Source of the DNA: Marinirhabdus sp963793275
Lineage (GTDB): Bacteria > Bacteroidota > Bacteroidia > Flavobacteriales > Flavobacteriaceae
Direction: 5' to 3'
DNA length: 64,000 nt
Assembly: GCA_963793275.1 (NCBI GenBank)
Contig: CAWBZL010000003.1
Location: 62,001 to 126,000, forward strand
Translations under genes and position numbers: made by a program
Part shown: positions 1 to 8,968 of the stretch, in pieces
How positions within the stretch are numbered: position 1 is the stretch's first letter
Layout of the letters: the number at the start of each line of letters is the position of its first letter
Notes under the pieces: model-generated
What the model was told of the DNA's origin: nothing
Database searches by the model: none
The model's input: only the letters and a program-made list of their open reading frames with translations

Positions 1-1
1 T

Positions 2-1387
2 GCCTTCACGAAGTATGCCGAGCAAATTGCCACGTCTGCAAGTAGTTTCGATGAGTTAGACGAATTATTAAAGTATCAGCCCACGCTTATTGAGGATGAG
101 ATGATGAACATCCTCGAGGCTCAGCTCAACGCGCATCAACCTTCGTTAGTTTGTTTTACCATTCCATTTCCGGGGAATTTATTTGCCGCTTTGCGATGTT
201 CCCAATTTATAAAACAGTTTTTTCCGGAAATCAAAGTTGCATTTGGTGGGGGGTACTGCAATACTGAGTTACGTTCCCTTAAAGACCCCAGAATTTTTGA
301 ATTTGTAGATTTTATTTCCTTAGATGATGGAGAAGGCCCCTTGCTTAAAATAGTACAATATCTTAAAGGCACCGTGACTAAAGATAAATTGGAAAGAACG
401 TACGTTTTGGAACATAATCAGGTAGTTTATAGGAATAAGATTCCGAATACTATTTACCATCACAAAAATTTACCTGCTCCGGACTATTCTGGGTTGCCTT
501 TTCACAAATATGTGTCTTTCCTGGATGTGGTGAATCCAATGCACCGTATGTGGACAGATGCCAGATGGAACAAGTTAACCATTTCTCACGGCTGTTACTG
601 GAAGCAATGTTCGTTTTGTGACGTAAGCTTAGATTATATTGGTAATTACCAAAACACTACGGCAGAAGATTTAGTGAATAAAATTGAAAAGATTGTTAGT
701 GATACAGGCATTAGTGGTTTTCACTTTGTAGATGAAGCTGCACCGCCAAAAATGTTGAGGGCATTATCAAATTCACTTCTGGAAAGGAATGTAAAAATAA
801 CCTGGTGGACCAACATACGGTTTGAAAAAACATTCACCTTGGAATTGTGCGAACTTATGGCGAAATCTGGTTGTGTTGCCGTTACCGGCGGACTGGAAGT
901 TGCTTCAGACAGATTGTTAGCCAAGATGAAAAAGGGAGTAGATATTGCGCAGGTTACCAGAGTAACGCATAACTTTTCGTCTGCCAATATCTTGGTGCAC
1001 GCGTATCTTATGTATGGGTTCCCCACCCAAACCGAGCAGGAAACAATAGATTCGCTGGAAGTGGTGCGACAGTTGTTTGAGAAAAATTGTATTCAGTCTG
1101 CTTTCTGGCACCAATTTACAACTACAGTTCACAGTCCCATTGGAAAGAACCCTCAGGAATTTGGCATTGAGATAACAGGACCTGAATTTAAAGGATTTGC
1201 TCAAAACGATCTGTATCATAAAGATCCTAAAGGTGCCAACCACGCTAAATACACCAAAGGATTAAATCTGGCGCTGCATAATTATTTAAATAATACTGGC
1301 TATAGCGAAGAGCTTCAACATTGGTTCGATTTTCCAATTTGTGACGTGAGCCATCCTACCGGATTAATTGAAGGTTTTTTAGCATAG
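2..1387 (+). CDS. Radical SAM protein, probably B12-binding type (5' end outside window)
   Basis: The reading frame is open from the left edge, so the N-terminus is missing; the ATG at 101 is probably internal because coding-like sequence continues upstream of it in frame. The visible part starts in what looks like the end of a Rossmann-like cobalamin-binding domain (FGGGYCN near base 245) and continues into a radical SAM core with GCYWKQCSFC near bases 590-620, a C-x4-C-x2-C spacing for the 4Fe-4S cluster. Family knowledge: such enzymes use S-adenosylmethionine and often cobalamin for methylations or rearrangements, sometimes on peptides. The substrate cannot be read from the sequence. No neighbour within the window points to a pathway. 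Confidence 0.75.
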   Translation, partial: AFTKYAEQIATSASSFDELDELLKYQPTLIEDEMMNILEAQLNAHQPSLVCFTIPFPGNLFAALRCSQFIKQFFPEIKVAFGGGYCNTELRSLKDPRIFEFVDFISLDDGEGPLLKIVQYLKGTVTKDKLERTYVLEHNQVVYRNKIPNTIYHHKNLPAPDYSGLPFHKYVSFLDVVNPMHRMWTDARWNKLTISHGCYWKQCSFCDVSLDYIGNYQNTTAEDLVNKIEKIVSDTGISGFHFVDEAAPPKMLRALSNSLLERNVKITWWTNIRFEKTFTLELCELMAKSGCVAVTGGLEVASDRLLAKMKKGVDIAQVTRVTHNFSSANILVHAYLMYGFPTQTEQETIDSLEVVRQLFEKNCIQSAFWHQFTTTVHSPIGKNPQEFGIEITGPEFKGFAQNDLYHKDPKGANHAKYTKGLNLALHNYLNNTGYSEELQHWFDFPICDVSHPTGLIEGFLA

Positions 1388-1658
1388 AGAGGTGTTTTTG
1401 AAGCATATTATTTTTGTACCCGGTATTTCCTTCCTAAACATTTGAGTTAAGCACTAAATATTCTTTTTATGTATTTATTTTTCGTTTATGATTTGTCTTG
1501 ATTTTAGATAGACAAGCCATAGTAAATATGCAATTAACTTACTTTAAAGCTTCTTGTCAAAATATTTCTTTTACGAAGTCACGGAACAATTTTCTTGCTT
1601 GACTGCAGTGTTGGCGTAAAAGTGTGTGGAAGGGTAATTTGTGTACTATACTTTAATC

Positions 1659-2783
1659 TTATCTAATTTTTTTCTTTTTGTAATTCCGTCCGTACCATAA
1701 TAAAACTCCTGTTACCGGTAAACTTGCAGTAAGCAAACTAATTAAAAACACAATAATTTTTCCCGTAATTCCGCCAATTGCTCCAATATGTATGTCGTAA
1801 TTCATTCGTTGAATTTTGTCCGCAACTTTTGCATTTTTGTATTTCCCATAAATACTTGCTGTTTCAATTTCCTCCAGCGTATTTTGGTCAAAAAATCTAA
1901 AATCGGAATCGTAATAGAGTCCTTTACTGTTTGAAACTTCTACGTAAATACTTTCTTCTGCTGTTTTGGGATAGTGTAATTCAATACTTTCGGCACCTGG
2001 GTTTTCTTTTAAAAGTTTTGTAATTAAATAGTCCATGGGAATCTTACTATCTCTTCTGCCCATTTCATTTTCATTTTCAGGAATAATAAAATGTGCCTCT
2101 TTTTCGCCACCTGTAGATTTATAAACTGCATATTTCAACCAGTTATAAGACATCATTGAGCCAGTAAAGGCTAAGATTAAGGCGAGGGAACAAACATAAA
2201 AGCCTAGCACGGTATGCAAGTCAAAATTTTTACGTTTCCATCGGGTTGTTTTTTTCCAGTCAAATTTAATACGTTGCTTTAGGTTTTTTCGCTTTTTAGG
2301 CAACCACAGAATAAAACCGGAAATAATAATTATGATGAAAATAAGAATCGAGACGCCTACAACCTGTTCACCAACTGCTTTGGGTAACCAAATTCGCATA
2401 TGTCCCTTTAGAATAAACGCAAAAAACCCTGACAGATGATTATCTACCTGAATTACTTCGCCTGAATATGGATTTAAGAAAACACTTTGATAAAACTCTG
2501 GTTCGGCATCATAGAATATGACTTCAATTGCGTCATCTTCTTTTTTAAATAGTGTTCCGTGAACTGAGTTGGCAGGAAATATCTCCCTGGCAAGTTCTTT
2601 CGCTTCAGTTGGTGTTAAAATAGGGGTGTTTTGGGGTACTACTTTTTTATAGTCATCATAAAGGCTTTCTATCTCGTCTTTAAAAGCCCAACAGCAACCC
2701 GTAATAGCAACTATAAAAACAACCAGGCCTGTCGATAAGCCTAAAATTTTGTGTAATTGAAAGATGATTTTTTTAGTGGTCAT
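1659..2783 (-). CDS. PepSY-associated inner-membrane protein (iron-siderophore reductase-like)
   Basis: This is a roughly 374-residue protein beginning MTTKKIIFQLHK; the upstream in-frame ATG at 2807 would add only eight residues and is less likely. It has an N-terminal membrane helix directly after the start, a periplasmic PepSY-like region, further helices in the middle (around IIIIISGFILWLP and the LALILAFTG stretch) and one near the C-terminus, followed by a basic tail. This is the usual four-helix PepSY_TM plan. It lies 56 bp downstream of the siderophore-type TonB receptor on the same strand, so the two are probably co-transcribed. Family members in such pairs are thought to act on ferric siderophores after uptake; that role is inferred from context. 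Confidence 0.8.
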   Translation of the reverse strand: MTTKKIIFQLHKILGLSTGLVVFIVAITGCCWAFKDEIESLYDDYKKVVPQNTPILTPTEAKELAREIFPANSVHGTLFKKEDDAIEVIFYDAEPEFYQSVFLNPYSGEVIQVDNHLSGFFAFILKGHMRIWLPKAVGEQVVGVSILIFIIIIISGFILWLPKKRKNLKQRIKFDWKKTTRWKRKNFDLHTVLGFYVCSLALILAFTGSMMSYNWLKYAVYKSTGGEKEAHFIIPENENEMGRRDSKIPMDYLITKLLKENPGAESIELHYPKTAEESIYVEVSNSKGLYYDSDFRFFDQNTLEEIETASIYGKYKNAKVADKIQRMNYDIHIGAIGGITGKIIVFLISLLTASLPVTGVLLWYGRNYKKKKIR

Positions 2784-2839
2784 TATTTTAAATTTAAAAA
2801 AGAGCAACCGCTAGAAAGTTGCTCTCTTAGCTGGACTAA

Positions 2840-5263
2840 TTAAAACTGATATGAAATATTTGCCAATAAAGCTCTCGGCATCTGAGGGTTTATAGTTGTC
2901 CAACCCTTGTAATATTCCTTATTAAAAGCGTTGTTTAACTTTAATCCAATTCTGTATTTATCTTCCTGGTAAAAAACAGAAGCGTTTGCAATCGTATAAC
3001 TTGGCAGAATAAATTCGCCAGTTGATTGGTAGTTTATCGCAAAACGTTCACTTGCTCCATTAACTCCTACCCCGAAGCCAAACCCCTCTAAAGTTCCGTT
3101 TTGAAATTCATAATTTGTCCAAAAATTGTACAGTGTTTCTGGTCCAGCTTCAAGGGGTCTTCTATTTAATATTTCAACATTATCGGATTTTGTGGTTTCA
3201 CTATCGTTATTACTAAAACCAGCCCTTATATTTAGTCCTTTAATTGGGTTGGCATTAACTTCAATTTCAAACCCTTTACTTACCACTTCACCACCTTGAA
3301 TTTTATTAAACGGCGAGGATGGATCTGTAATTACTCGATCTTTTACCTTAATGTCATAGTAACTGATTGTTGCGTTTAATCGATTATTGAAAAGATTTGT
3401 TTTAATACCAAACTCAATTTGATTCGCATGTTCCGGGTTAAATGTTTGTAATGTTTGTGGGCCATTTTCCGGATTACCAACTAGTTGTGGTGCTACATTG
3501 GTAAAGCCGTTTTGGTAATTACCAAATACAGAAAGTTTATCTTTAATTGGCTGATATATTAATCCAAATTTTGGTGAAAGGGTTGTCTGATCAAAATCAT
3601 CTATAAGATTTGCTACGTCGCCTTCATTATCAAAATGGTCTAATCGTAAACCTATCATTGCTGAAAGATTATCTGTGAAATTGATAACGTCTGAAGCATA
3701 TAAACTATAAATATGATAATTTGATTTAAGGTTGGTGACGCCTTGGGAAGCCAATACAGCATCAACTGCGGAGGTTGAAAGAGGATATAAATTTTCCTCC
3801 ATTTCGGGAGTAAAGGGGTCATCTCCATTAGCACCACCATTGGGTGTAATATTTCCGTAGAAAGCGTAACCAGTACTGTTTTCTGTCTGCGTTTCATTAA
3901 AATAATCAATACCTACAACCATTCTGTTGCGTAATGAAGCAATTTTGAAATCTCCAATAAAGTTCTGCTGAATAGCTGTTGTTTGTGTATTTGCATTTTG
4001 TTTGTTGATTAAACGGGAGTAGGTATTTCCCTCCAGAATGCCATAATCAAATAAGTATGAATAATACCCTTTTGTAGATGTGGAACTTTTGGAAAGTAGC
4101 GTCTGCGATTGCCACGTATCCCATAGTTTGTAATCCATTTCAATTCTGTAATTCTGAGTTGGATTTTGTAGGGATAAATCGTTGCTCGTAAAAGATAACT
4201 TGTTATTGTAGTTCAGTTCATCAAGATTTGAGGCAACCGTTGGTGCACTTCTATTTAAAAATAAGAAGGTTGGGTTTGTTTGTTCGGCTTGAGTTATTTC
4301 TGCGTAAAAAGAAAATGAAAGTTTGTTATTTACTTTGTACGATAACGATGGTGCAACAAAAAATGACTTTCTGAAACCTGCATCCTGAAAACTTTGCTCG
4401 GTGGTATATGCGGTATTTACCCTGAAATATAAGTTATCCTCTTTAGACAAGGCAGTACTAAAATCGCCTACAATTTGATTGAGTCCGTAAGTCCCGGAAG
4501 TGAAAGACAATTCGCCACCAGTGCCAACGTACGGTTTTTTAGTAACCACGTTTATAAGGCCGCCATAAGAACTTACAGCATTCCCGAACAGCGTAGCAGA
4601 AGGACCTTTTAGCACTTCAATGCGTTCAATATTAGCAGGATTTATTGTTCCGTTTGTAAGACCTGGAAGTCCGTTTACCAATTGTGGTTGAACCGAAAAT
4701 CCACGAAGTGAAAAATAGCCAGCTCCATCACCTCCGCGACCTGTGGAAGTCCAAAGTTGTTCTACGCCGGTTGCATTTTTTAAGGCATCATCAAAGTTTG
4801 TAACTACCTGTGATTTTAGAATTTCATTGGTAACTGTGCTGTATACCTGTGTGTTCTCGATGTCTTTTAATGGAAGTTTTGAAACATAAGCGGTTTTCTT
4901 TCTTGAAAATTTGTTACGACGTTCTCCTTCAATGAGAACCTCACTTAAAATTTCATTTCCTTCGTATAACGTTATGGTTTTTAATATGATGTTTTGATTA
5001 TTTGAAACTGAAACTGAAATTTCTTTTGTTTTGAAACCTAAATAAGAAATTAAAAGCGTGTAATCGCCATTCTCCAAATTAGTGATCTCAAAGTCTCCAT
5101 TTTCTTTAGTTTGTGTACCATTAATTGTGTTTTTTAAAGAAACATTAACCCCGAAAAGTGGTGTTTCATCTGCATCTTTAACAGTGCCGGAAACAGTGCT
5201 TGTTTGTGCTACTGCTAGGTTGGTAAGCAGAAATATACTTAAAGTTGATACTAAGTTTTTCAT
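2840..5263 (-). CDS. TonB-dependent outer-membrane receptor, siderophore type
   Basis: The 807-residue protein has a signal peptide (MKNLVSTLSIFLLTNLAVAQ), then a carboxypeptidase-D regulatory-like beta-sandwich (about residues 20-110, VSGTVKDADETPLFGVNVSLK), a plug domain (about 125-250, with LKGPSATLFGNAVSSYGG), and a 22-strand-type barrel ending in the aromatic signature SYQF. The plug motif and size fit siderophore receptors rather than SusC-type glycan transporters, and no SusD partner is present. A PepSY membrane protein follows on the same strand and a possible Fur box lies about 75 bp upstream, so iron regulation is likely. The particular siderophore cannot be deduced. Confidence 0.88.
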   Translation of the reverse strand: MKNLVSTLSIFLLTNLAVAQTSTVSGTVKDADETPLFGVNVSLKNTINGTQTKENGDFEITNLENGDYTLLISYLGFKTKEISVSVSNNQNIILKTITLYEGNEILSEVLIEGERRNKFSRKKTAYVSKLPLKDIENTQVYSTVTNEILKSQVVTNFDDALKNATGVEQLWTSTGRGGDGAGYFSLRGFSVQPQLVNGLPGLTNGTINPANIERIEVLKGPSATLFGNAVSSYGGLINVVTKKPYVGTGGELSFTSGTYGLNQIVGDFSTALSKEDNLYFRVNTAYTTEQSFQDAGFRKSFFVAPSLSYKVNNKLSFSFYAEITQAEQTNPTFLFLNRSAPTVASNLDELNYNNKLSFTSNDLSLQNPTQNYRIEMDYKLWDTWQSQTLLSKSSTSTKGYYSYLFDYGILEGNTYSRLINKQNANTQTTAIQQNFIGDFKIASLRNRMVVGIDYFNETQTENSTGYAFYGNITPNGGANGDDPFTPEMEENLYPLSTSAVDAVLASQGVTNLKSNYHIYSLYASDVINFTDNLSAMIGLRLDHFDNEGDVANLIDDFDQTTLSPKFGLIYQPIKDKLSVFGNYQNGFTNVAPQLVGNPENGPQTLQTFNPEHANQIEFGIKTNLFNNRLNATISYYDIKVKDRVITDPSSPFNKIQGGEVVSKGFEIEVNANPIKGLNIRAGFSNNDSETTKSDNVEILNRRPLEAGPETLYNFWTNYEFQNGTLEGFGFGVGVNGASERFAINYQSTGEFILPSYTIANASVFYQEDKYRIGLKLNNAFNKEYYKGWTTINPQMPRALLANISYQF

Positions 5264-5280
5264 TGTTTTTATTTAGACTA

Positions 5281-5813
5281 ATTATAAATAACTGATTTTC
5301 GACAAAGTTATAGTTGTCTTTTGATTTAGCCAAATTATTTATAATAAATCTAAATAAGGATTTTTAAGAGGCTGATTTTCTGTTATTATGGGTGTGTGTT
5401 TTTTTGTTTTGAAGACGCAAATAGTACGTGCAAAGAAATCATCTACCGGAGAAATTTTTGTTCTTGGGTGAATATGGCACTAAATTTCTTGGAAATTTTT
5501 TAAGCGAGAAATATACTAAACAAGCACATCTTCTATAGATTTTTAGATGTTCAGAATATAATTGGTTTGTGTGGCTAACTCTTTACTTTACAACCACATA
5601 ATTTATAGTTATCTAATTTTACTAAGAGATAAGAGAACAACTAAAACGGTTTTCGGAAGTGCAGTTGCTTTATAAAAATCAGTCCGCTTGCCTATCAGGT
5701 TGCTCTAAGACCCTTTGGAATACGTATGAGAATAGCAGGGCAAAAAGTTTACTGTTTCCGTGCGGATTAACTGCTATCTTTGTTTCTATAATTTACACTT
5801 TTAAAAGCTAAAA
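5281..5813. other. Long intergenic region
   Basis: No convincing coding sequence is present in this roughly 530-bp stretch. It holds the promoter side of the TonB receptor, including the possible Fur box, and ends at the terminator of the transglutaminase-like gene. A TATCTTTG sequence near 5776 matches the Bacteroidota promoter box on the plus strand, but no plus-strand gene follows it, so a short untranslated RNA is possible but unsupported. Confidence 0.5.
5337..5355. promoter_or_regulatory. Possible Fur-type operator upstream of TonB receptor
   Basis: ATTTATAATAAATCTAAAT is a near-palindromic AT-rich 19-mer with ATTTA and TAAAT ends. It lies about 75 bp upstream of the start of the siderophore receptor at 5263. 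Its form and position resemble Fur boxes upstream of iron-uptake genes in Bacteroidota. AT-rich palindromes arise by chance in such DNA, so this is tentative. Confidence 0.4.
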
Positions 5814-5867
5814 CAAAAAAAGGGCGACTTTGAAAAAAAGATCTTTAAATTAAGCCAAAACCGCCCT
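5812..5867 (-). terminator. Intrinsic terminator of the transglutaminase-like gene
   Basis: Read on the minus strand, AGGGCGGTTTTGG pairs with CAAAGTCGCCCT and is followed by a T tract (the A run ending at 5820). It lies about 35 bp after the stop codon of the gene at 5902-7032. Confidence 0.6.
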
Positions 5868-5901
5868 GTTGTTGTTGTACTCTATTGTGTGTTTGTTCTT
5901 T

Positions 5902-7032
5902 TTAATCAGGTTTTGCCCAAAAAATATATGGATTATTAGTTTTATAATAAATACGTTTAACTTTATTTGTAGTGTCAATTATTATATCTTTTTTAGGCTT
6001 CTGTACAATACCATCAAGTGGTAAGAGTTCGACCGTAGCTATTTCCTTGCCTTCTTCTATAGTCTCTGCGTTGTACTCACTTACTAATGGCGTTTCAAAA
6101 CGGTAAAGATTTTTAGCCATATAGTAATCTAAATAATGGGTTTTATTCTGTAAAGAGCTTCGATTCCAATTTGCATCTGCATTAAGAATTAATCCCTTAT
6201 CATTTATCAATCTTTCGCGTACTTCCTGAATGCTAAGTAAATTTCCCTTATCATCCATAACGTATGCTCCATTTGTAGGGTCAATCCATAACCACTTATT
6301 TAATTCATTGCTATACACCATATTAATCACGTGACATTCATCGAAATCTGTTTCTTTCGGCATGCAAGTAATATATCTCGATTTTATACCCATTGCTAAA
6401 TAGCATTCGTTTAGAAATATAGAAAGCATTCTGCAGTTAAGCCCTCGTTTTTCTGCTCTACATATTTTCAATAAATCAACTGCGTTTCTTAGTACAGGAT
6501 TGCTACTGCTACCATCGTGTTCTACAACATTATCCGCCCATTTAAATAAGTTGAATATTTGGGATAGTTCGTTCCCGTTTCCTGCAATTGAATCAAGTTT
6601 TAATTCTTTTCTCAGTTTAATTAGAAAGTGATTCTCTTGTGATTGGTAACTAAATTTTGGGATGGAATTATCATCTATCATTTGATACTCACTGCCTTTT
6701 TTTAGGATGTCGAGTTTCGAAGGTGTCCATTGAATACGTGTAAAAGCCCTTTCCCCATCATTCAGTTTTATTTCAAAATCATAATTTTTGTCTTTTTCGA
6801 TATCAAAACTGATTGAATCAACATCAGTATAAAAGGTGATTCGTTTAGCAGAAGTTTCATAAATATCTGGGTTTACCTCGGGCGCTATAGACCAATACCC
6901 TTTTTTTAAAACGCCATCTTCTAAAATATCAACTGTTGATGAATTTGCCTTTATTATAGGCAGTTTGCTCTGAGCAATACCTTGTAAAGAAACCAAACAA
7001 AAAATTATAAGGAAGAAGCTTTTAGTATTCAT
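5902..7032 (-). CDS. Exported transglutaminase-like domain protein
   Basis: The 376-residue protein begins with a signal peptide (MNTKSFFLIIFCLVSLQGIAQ). A transglutaminase-like core occupies roughly residues 160-270: the candidate catalytic triad is Cys in GLNCRML, His in CHVINMVY and Asp in WIDPTNG, in the correct order and spacing. The N-terminal part looks like a beta-rich accessory domain. Family members are papain-fold proteases or crosslinking enzymes of unknown substrate in Bacteroidota. The gene is separated from the response regulator upstream by 90 bp and is followed by its own terminator, so it may be transcribed alone. Confidence 0.75.
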   Translation of the reverse strand: MNTKSFFLIIFCLVSLQGIAQSKLPIIKANSSTVDILEDGVLKKGYWSIAPEVNPDIYETSAKRITFYTDVDSISFDIEKDKNYDFEIKLNDGERAFTRIQWTPSKLDILKKGSEYQMIDDNSIPKFSYQSQENHFLIKLRKELKLDSIAGNGNELSQIFNLFKWADNVVEHDGSSSNPVLRNAVDLLKICRAEKRGLNCRMLSIFLNECYLAMGIKSRYITCMPKETDFDECHVINMVYSNELNKWLWIDPTNGAYVMDDKGNLLSIQEVRERLINDKGLILNADANWNRSSLQNKTHYLDYYMAKNLYRFETPLVSEYNAETIEEGKEIATVELLPLDGIVQKPKKDIIIDTTNKVKRIYYKTNNPYIFWAKPD

Positions 7033-7122
7033 TTCGTTTTTTTAATTAGTTTTTGATCTAGACGATTATTTCGAATTTTTGTTACAGTGTTTTGTAGAAT
7101 GTCACGTCCTATTACTATAAAA

Positions 7123-7515
7123 TTAATTAGTATTTAATATTCTTCGGATATCACTGTCAACTAATGGTTTGTGGAAATAATGACTTACTATTTCGTGTTG
7201 TTTGGCTTTTAAGATATCTGCGTGATCTGTTGATGAAGAAATAACATATAGTGTGAGATTCTTGATGTTATAAGATGCATTCGACTCTATTTCTTTCAAA
7301 AATTCCCAGCCATTTAATACCGGCATATTAATATCTAACAATACGATAATCTTATTGTTATTTTCAAGTCCTTTTTCAATCTCTAATTTTTTTAGGCCAA
7401 TGGCGCCATTTTCACATTGTTTACAAATAGCAGTAGGGTCATTCTTTTGTATCATAACACTAACCATTTTCCTGAAAATTGGATCGTCATCAATTATGTA
7501 AAAAACTTTATTCAT
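7123..7515 (-). CDS. Single-domain response regulator (CheY-like)
   Basis: This is a 130-residue receiver domain with no output domain. The acidic pocket is FYIIDDDPIF, the phosphoacceptor Asp is in IIVLLDINMPVLNG, the Thr/Ser position is in VISSSTD and the conserved Lys is in FHKPL. It overlaps the upstream receiver-PAS gene by 8 bp on the same strand, which indicates translational coupling. It is the last gene of a cluster made of a large hybrid-free kinase, a receiver, a receiver-PAS-HisKA protein and this receiver, so it probably takes phosphate from one of these kinases. Its output partner is unknown. Confidence 0.85.
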   Translation of the reverse strand: MNKVFYIIDDDPIFRKMVSVMIQKNDPTAICKQCENGAIGLKKLEIEKGLENNNKIIVLLDINMPVLNGWEFLKEIESNASYNIKNLTLYVISSSTDHADILKAKQHEIVSHYFHKPLVDSDIRRILNTN

Positions 7516-8533
7516 CCTGGTTGGTTAGATTAATATTTTGGGATTTATTTACTATTTTTTTTACAATAGTGTCCATTTCGTTTGAGGAATTTTTCAATTC
7601 TTTTAGCCAAAATGAAAGGTCTTCCAAGTTGTTCTTATGATTTTCAATCAAATCAATTATTCCCAAAATTCTTGAAAGGGGGGCTCGTACCACATGGGAC
7701 TGCGTCCAGGCTATTTCTCTTAGTGAATTGTTTTGAATTTCTATCGTTTCAATATGATTTAAAGTCTCCGTTATATCATTGGATTGTACAATGGTCATTT
7801 TTTCATTAGAAGCGCTTTTAACTTCTTCACTATGAACATCCACTTTAATTTGGGTACCATCCTTTAATGAATGTATAAAATTGTCATTTTTGGCAGTATG
7901 ACTATCATCTGAAAGCCAGTTAGATACACGTTCTTGCTCTCCTTTTGGATGTAATTTTATAAATGACATATCTTGGTATTCGCTAAGTGAATACCCATAG
8001 TTTTTAATGGCAGAATAGTTGGCATTTAAGATCTTGAAATTATCATTGTCTAAAAGCCACATAGGTTGTGGGCTGAAATTAAAGAGATTTTCATAATTTA
8101 ACCGTTCACTTTCAATTTGAGAGATGAACTGTCTCCTGTTTATTGCAAAATCGATGCTTTTATAAAGCAAATTTGGATTTAACTCATCTTTTACCAAAAA
8201 GTCGTATACACCCAATTGAAGACTTAATTGAGCTATCGACACATCGGAATAACCCGTTAAAATTAGTATGGGAATATCGTTTGCATACGTAAGCACTTTT
8301 TTTATGAGTTCTAGACCGCTTCCATCATGTAAATGTAAATCTAAAAGAATAACAGAAAGTGATGATTTGTTTTTTTCAATAACAGAAGCTGTTTCTTTAA
8401 AATCTTGAGATCTTTTAACTTCTATAGACTTAAATTTTTCAAATAAATAATCTTCAACAAGTACAAAGTCTCCGTCATTATTCTCTACGACTAAAACTGT
8501 AATAGGTCCTTCGTATTTTAATCCTTTTTTCAT
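7508..8533 (-). CDS. Receiver-PAS-HisKA protein without ATPase domain
   Basis: The 341-residue protein has an N-terminal receiver domain (about residues 10-130, phosphoacceptor Asp in VILLDLHLHDGSG), a PAS domain (about 145-265, with LFNFSPQPMWLLDNDNF) and a HisKA-like dimerisation helix with an H-box WTQSHVVRAPLSR (about 275-335). It ends there: the HATPase_c catalytic domain of a histidine kinase is absent. It may therefore be a phosphotransfer or scaffold component served by the big kinase upstream. The start is preceded by GGAG and overlaps the end of the preceding receiver gene by 4 bp. Confidence 0.8.
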   Translation of the reverse strand: MKKGLKYEGPITVLVVENNDGDFVLVEDYLFEKFKSIEVKRSQDFKETASVIEKNKSSLSVILLDLHLHDGSGLELIKKVLTYANDIPILILTGYSDVSIAQLSLQLGVYDFLVKDELNPNLLYKSIDFAINRRQFISQIESERLNYENLFNFSPQPMWLLDNDNFKILNANYSAIKNYGYSLSEYQDMSFIKLHPKGEQERVSNWLSDDSHTAKNDNFIHSLKDGTQIKVDVHSEEVKSASNEKMTIVQSNDITETLNHIETIEIQNNSLREIAWTQSHVVRAPLSRILGIIDLIENHKNNLEDLSFWLKELKNSSNEMDTIVKKIVNKSQNINLTNQDE

Positions 8534-8964
8534 CTCCCTATTTGGTTAGTGTCGTTAGTTGCAACCAAAATTCTTCTATTTTTAGAATGGCCTGTAGAAA
8601 AATCTTCCATATTAAGTGGTTTTCTTACGTAGCTATTTGCGTGGTTTTCATAGGCATTTTCAATATCCTTTTCATTTGAGGAAGTGGTCAACACAATTAC
8701 TGGTATTTTTTTGAGTTTTGGATCGTTTTTTATTTTATTCAATACTTCATGACCATCAAAGATGGGTATATTAATATCTAAAAGAATCAAGTCGGGTTTT
8801 TTAACTTCCGTAAAATCACCTCTTTTATAAAGGTAGTCAAGAGCTTCTTGCCCGTTTCTAGCTACATCAATTACTGTTTTTACTTTGCTTTCTTCAAAGG
8901 CTTCACGAGTAAGGAGAATATCTCCTTCATTATCTTCTATTAAAAGGATGTTTGCTAATTTCAT
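8530..8964 (-). CDS. Single-domain response regulator with frameshifted C-terminus
   Basis: This is a receiver domain like the small CheY/Rcp1-type regulators of Bacteroidota kinase clusters: LLIEDNEGD pocket, LILLDINIPIFDG phosphoacceptor, LTTSS and RKPL. The last residues as read (DFSTGHSKNRRILVATND) do not fit the family. In the neighbouring frame the same DNA reads LQAILKIEEFWLQLTTLTK and then stops at 8538-8540, which is the usual C-terminal helix. A one-base excess in the A5 run at 8598-8602 explains this. It is either a sequencing error or a recent mutation; the domain core is intact either way. The gene is 4 bp downstream of the large kinase. Confidence 0.85.
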   Translation of the reverse strand: MKLANILLIEDNEGDILLTREAFEESKVKTVIDVARNGQEALDYLYKRGDFTEVKKPDLILLDINIPIFDGHEVLNKIKNDPKLKKIPVIVLTTSSNEKDIENAYENHANSYVRKPLNMEDFSTGHSKNRRILVATNDTNQIGR

Positions 8965-8968
8965 TTTT

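Noticed and set aside
1388..1658. RNA gene or attC-like site between the radical SAM and PepSY genes
   Set aside because: No arms, AAC/GTT geometry or stable hairpin could be found; it looks like an ordinary AT-rich intergenic region.
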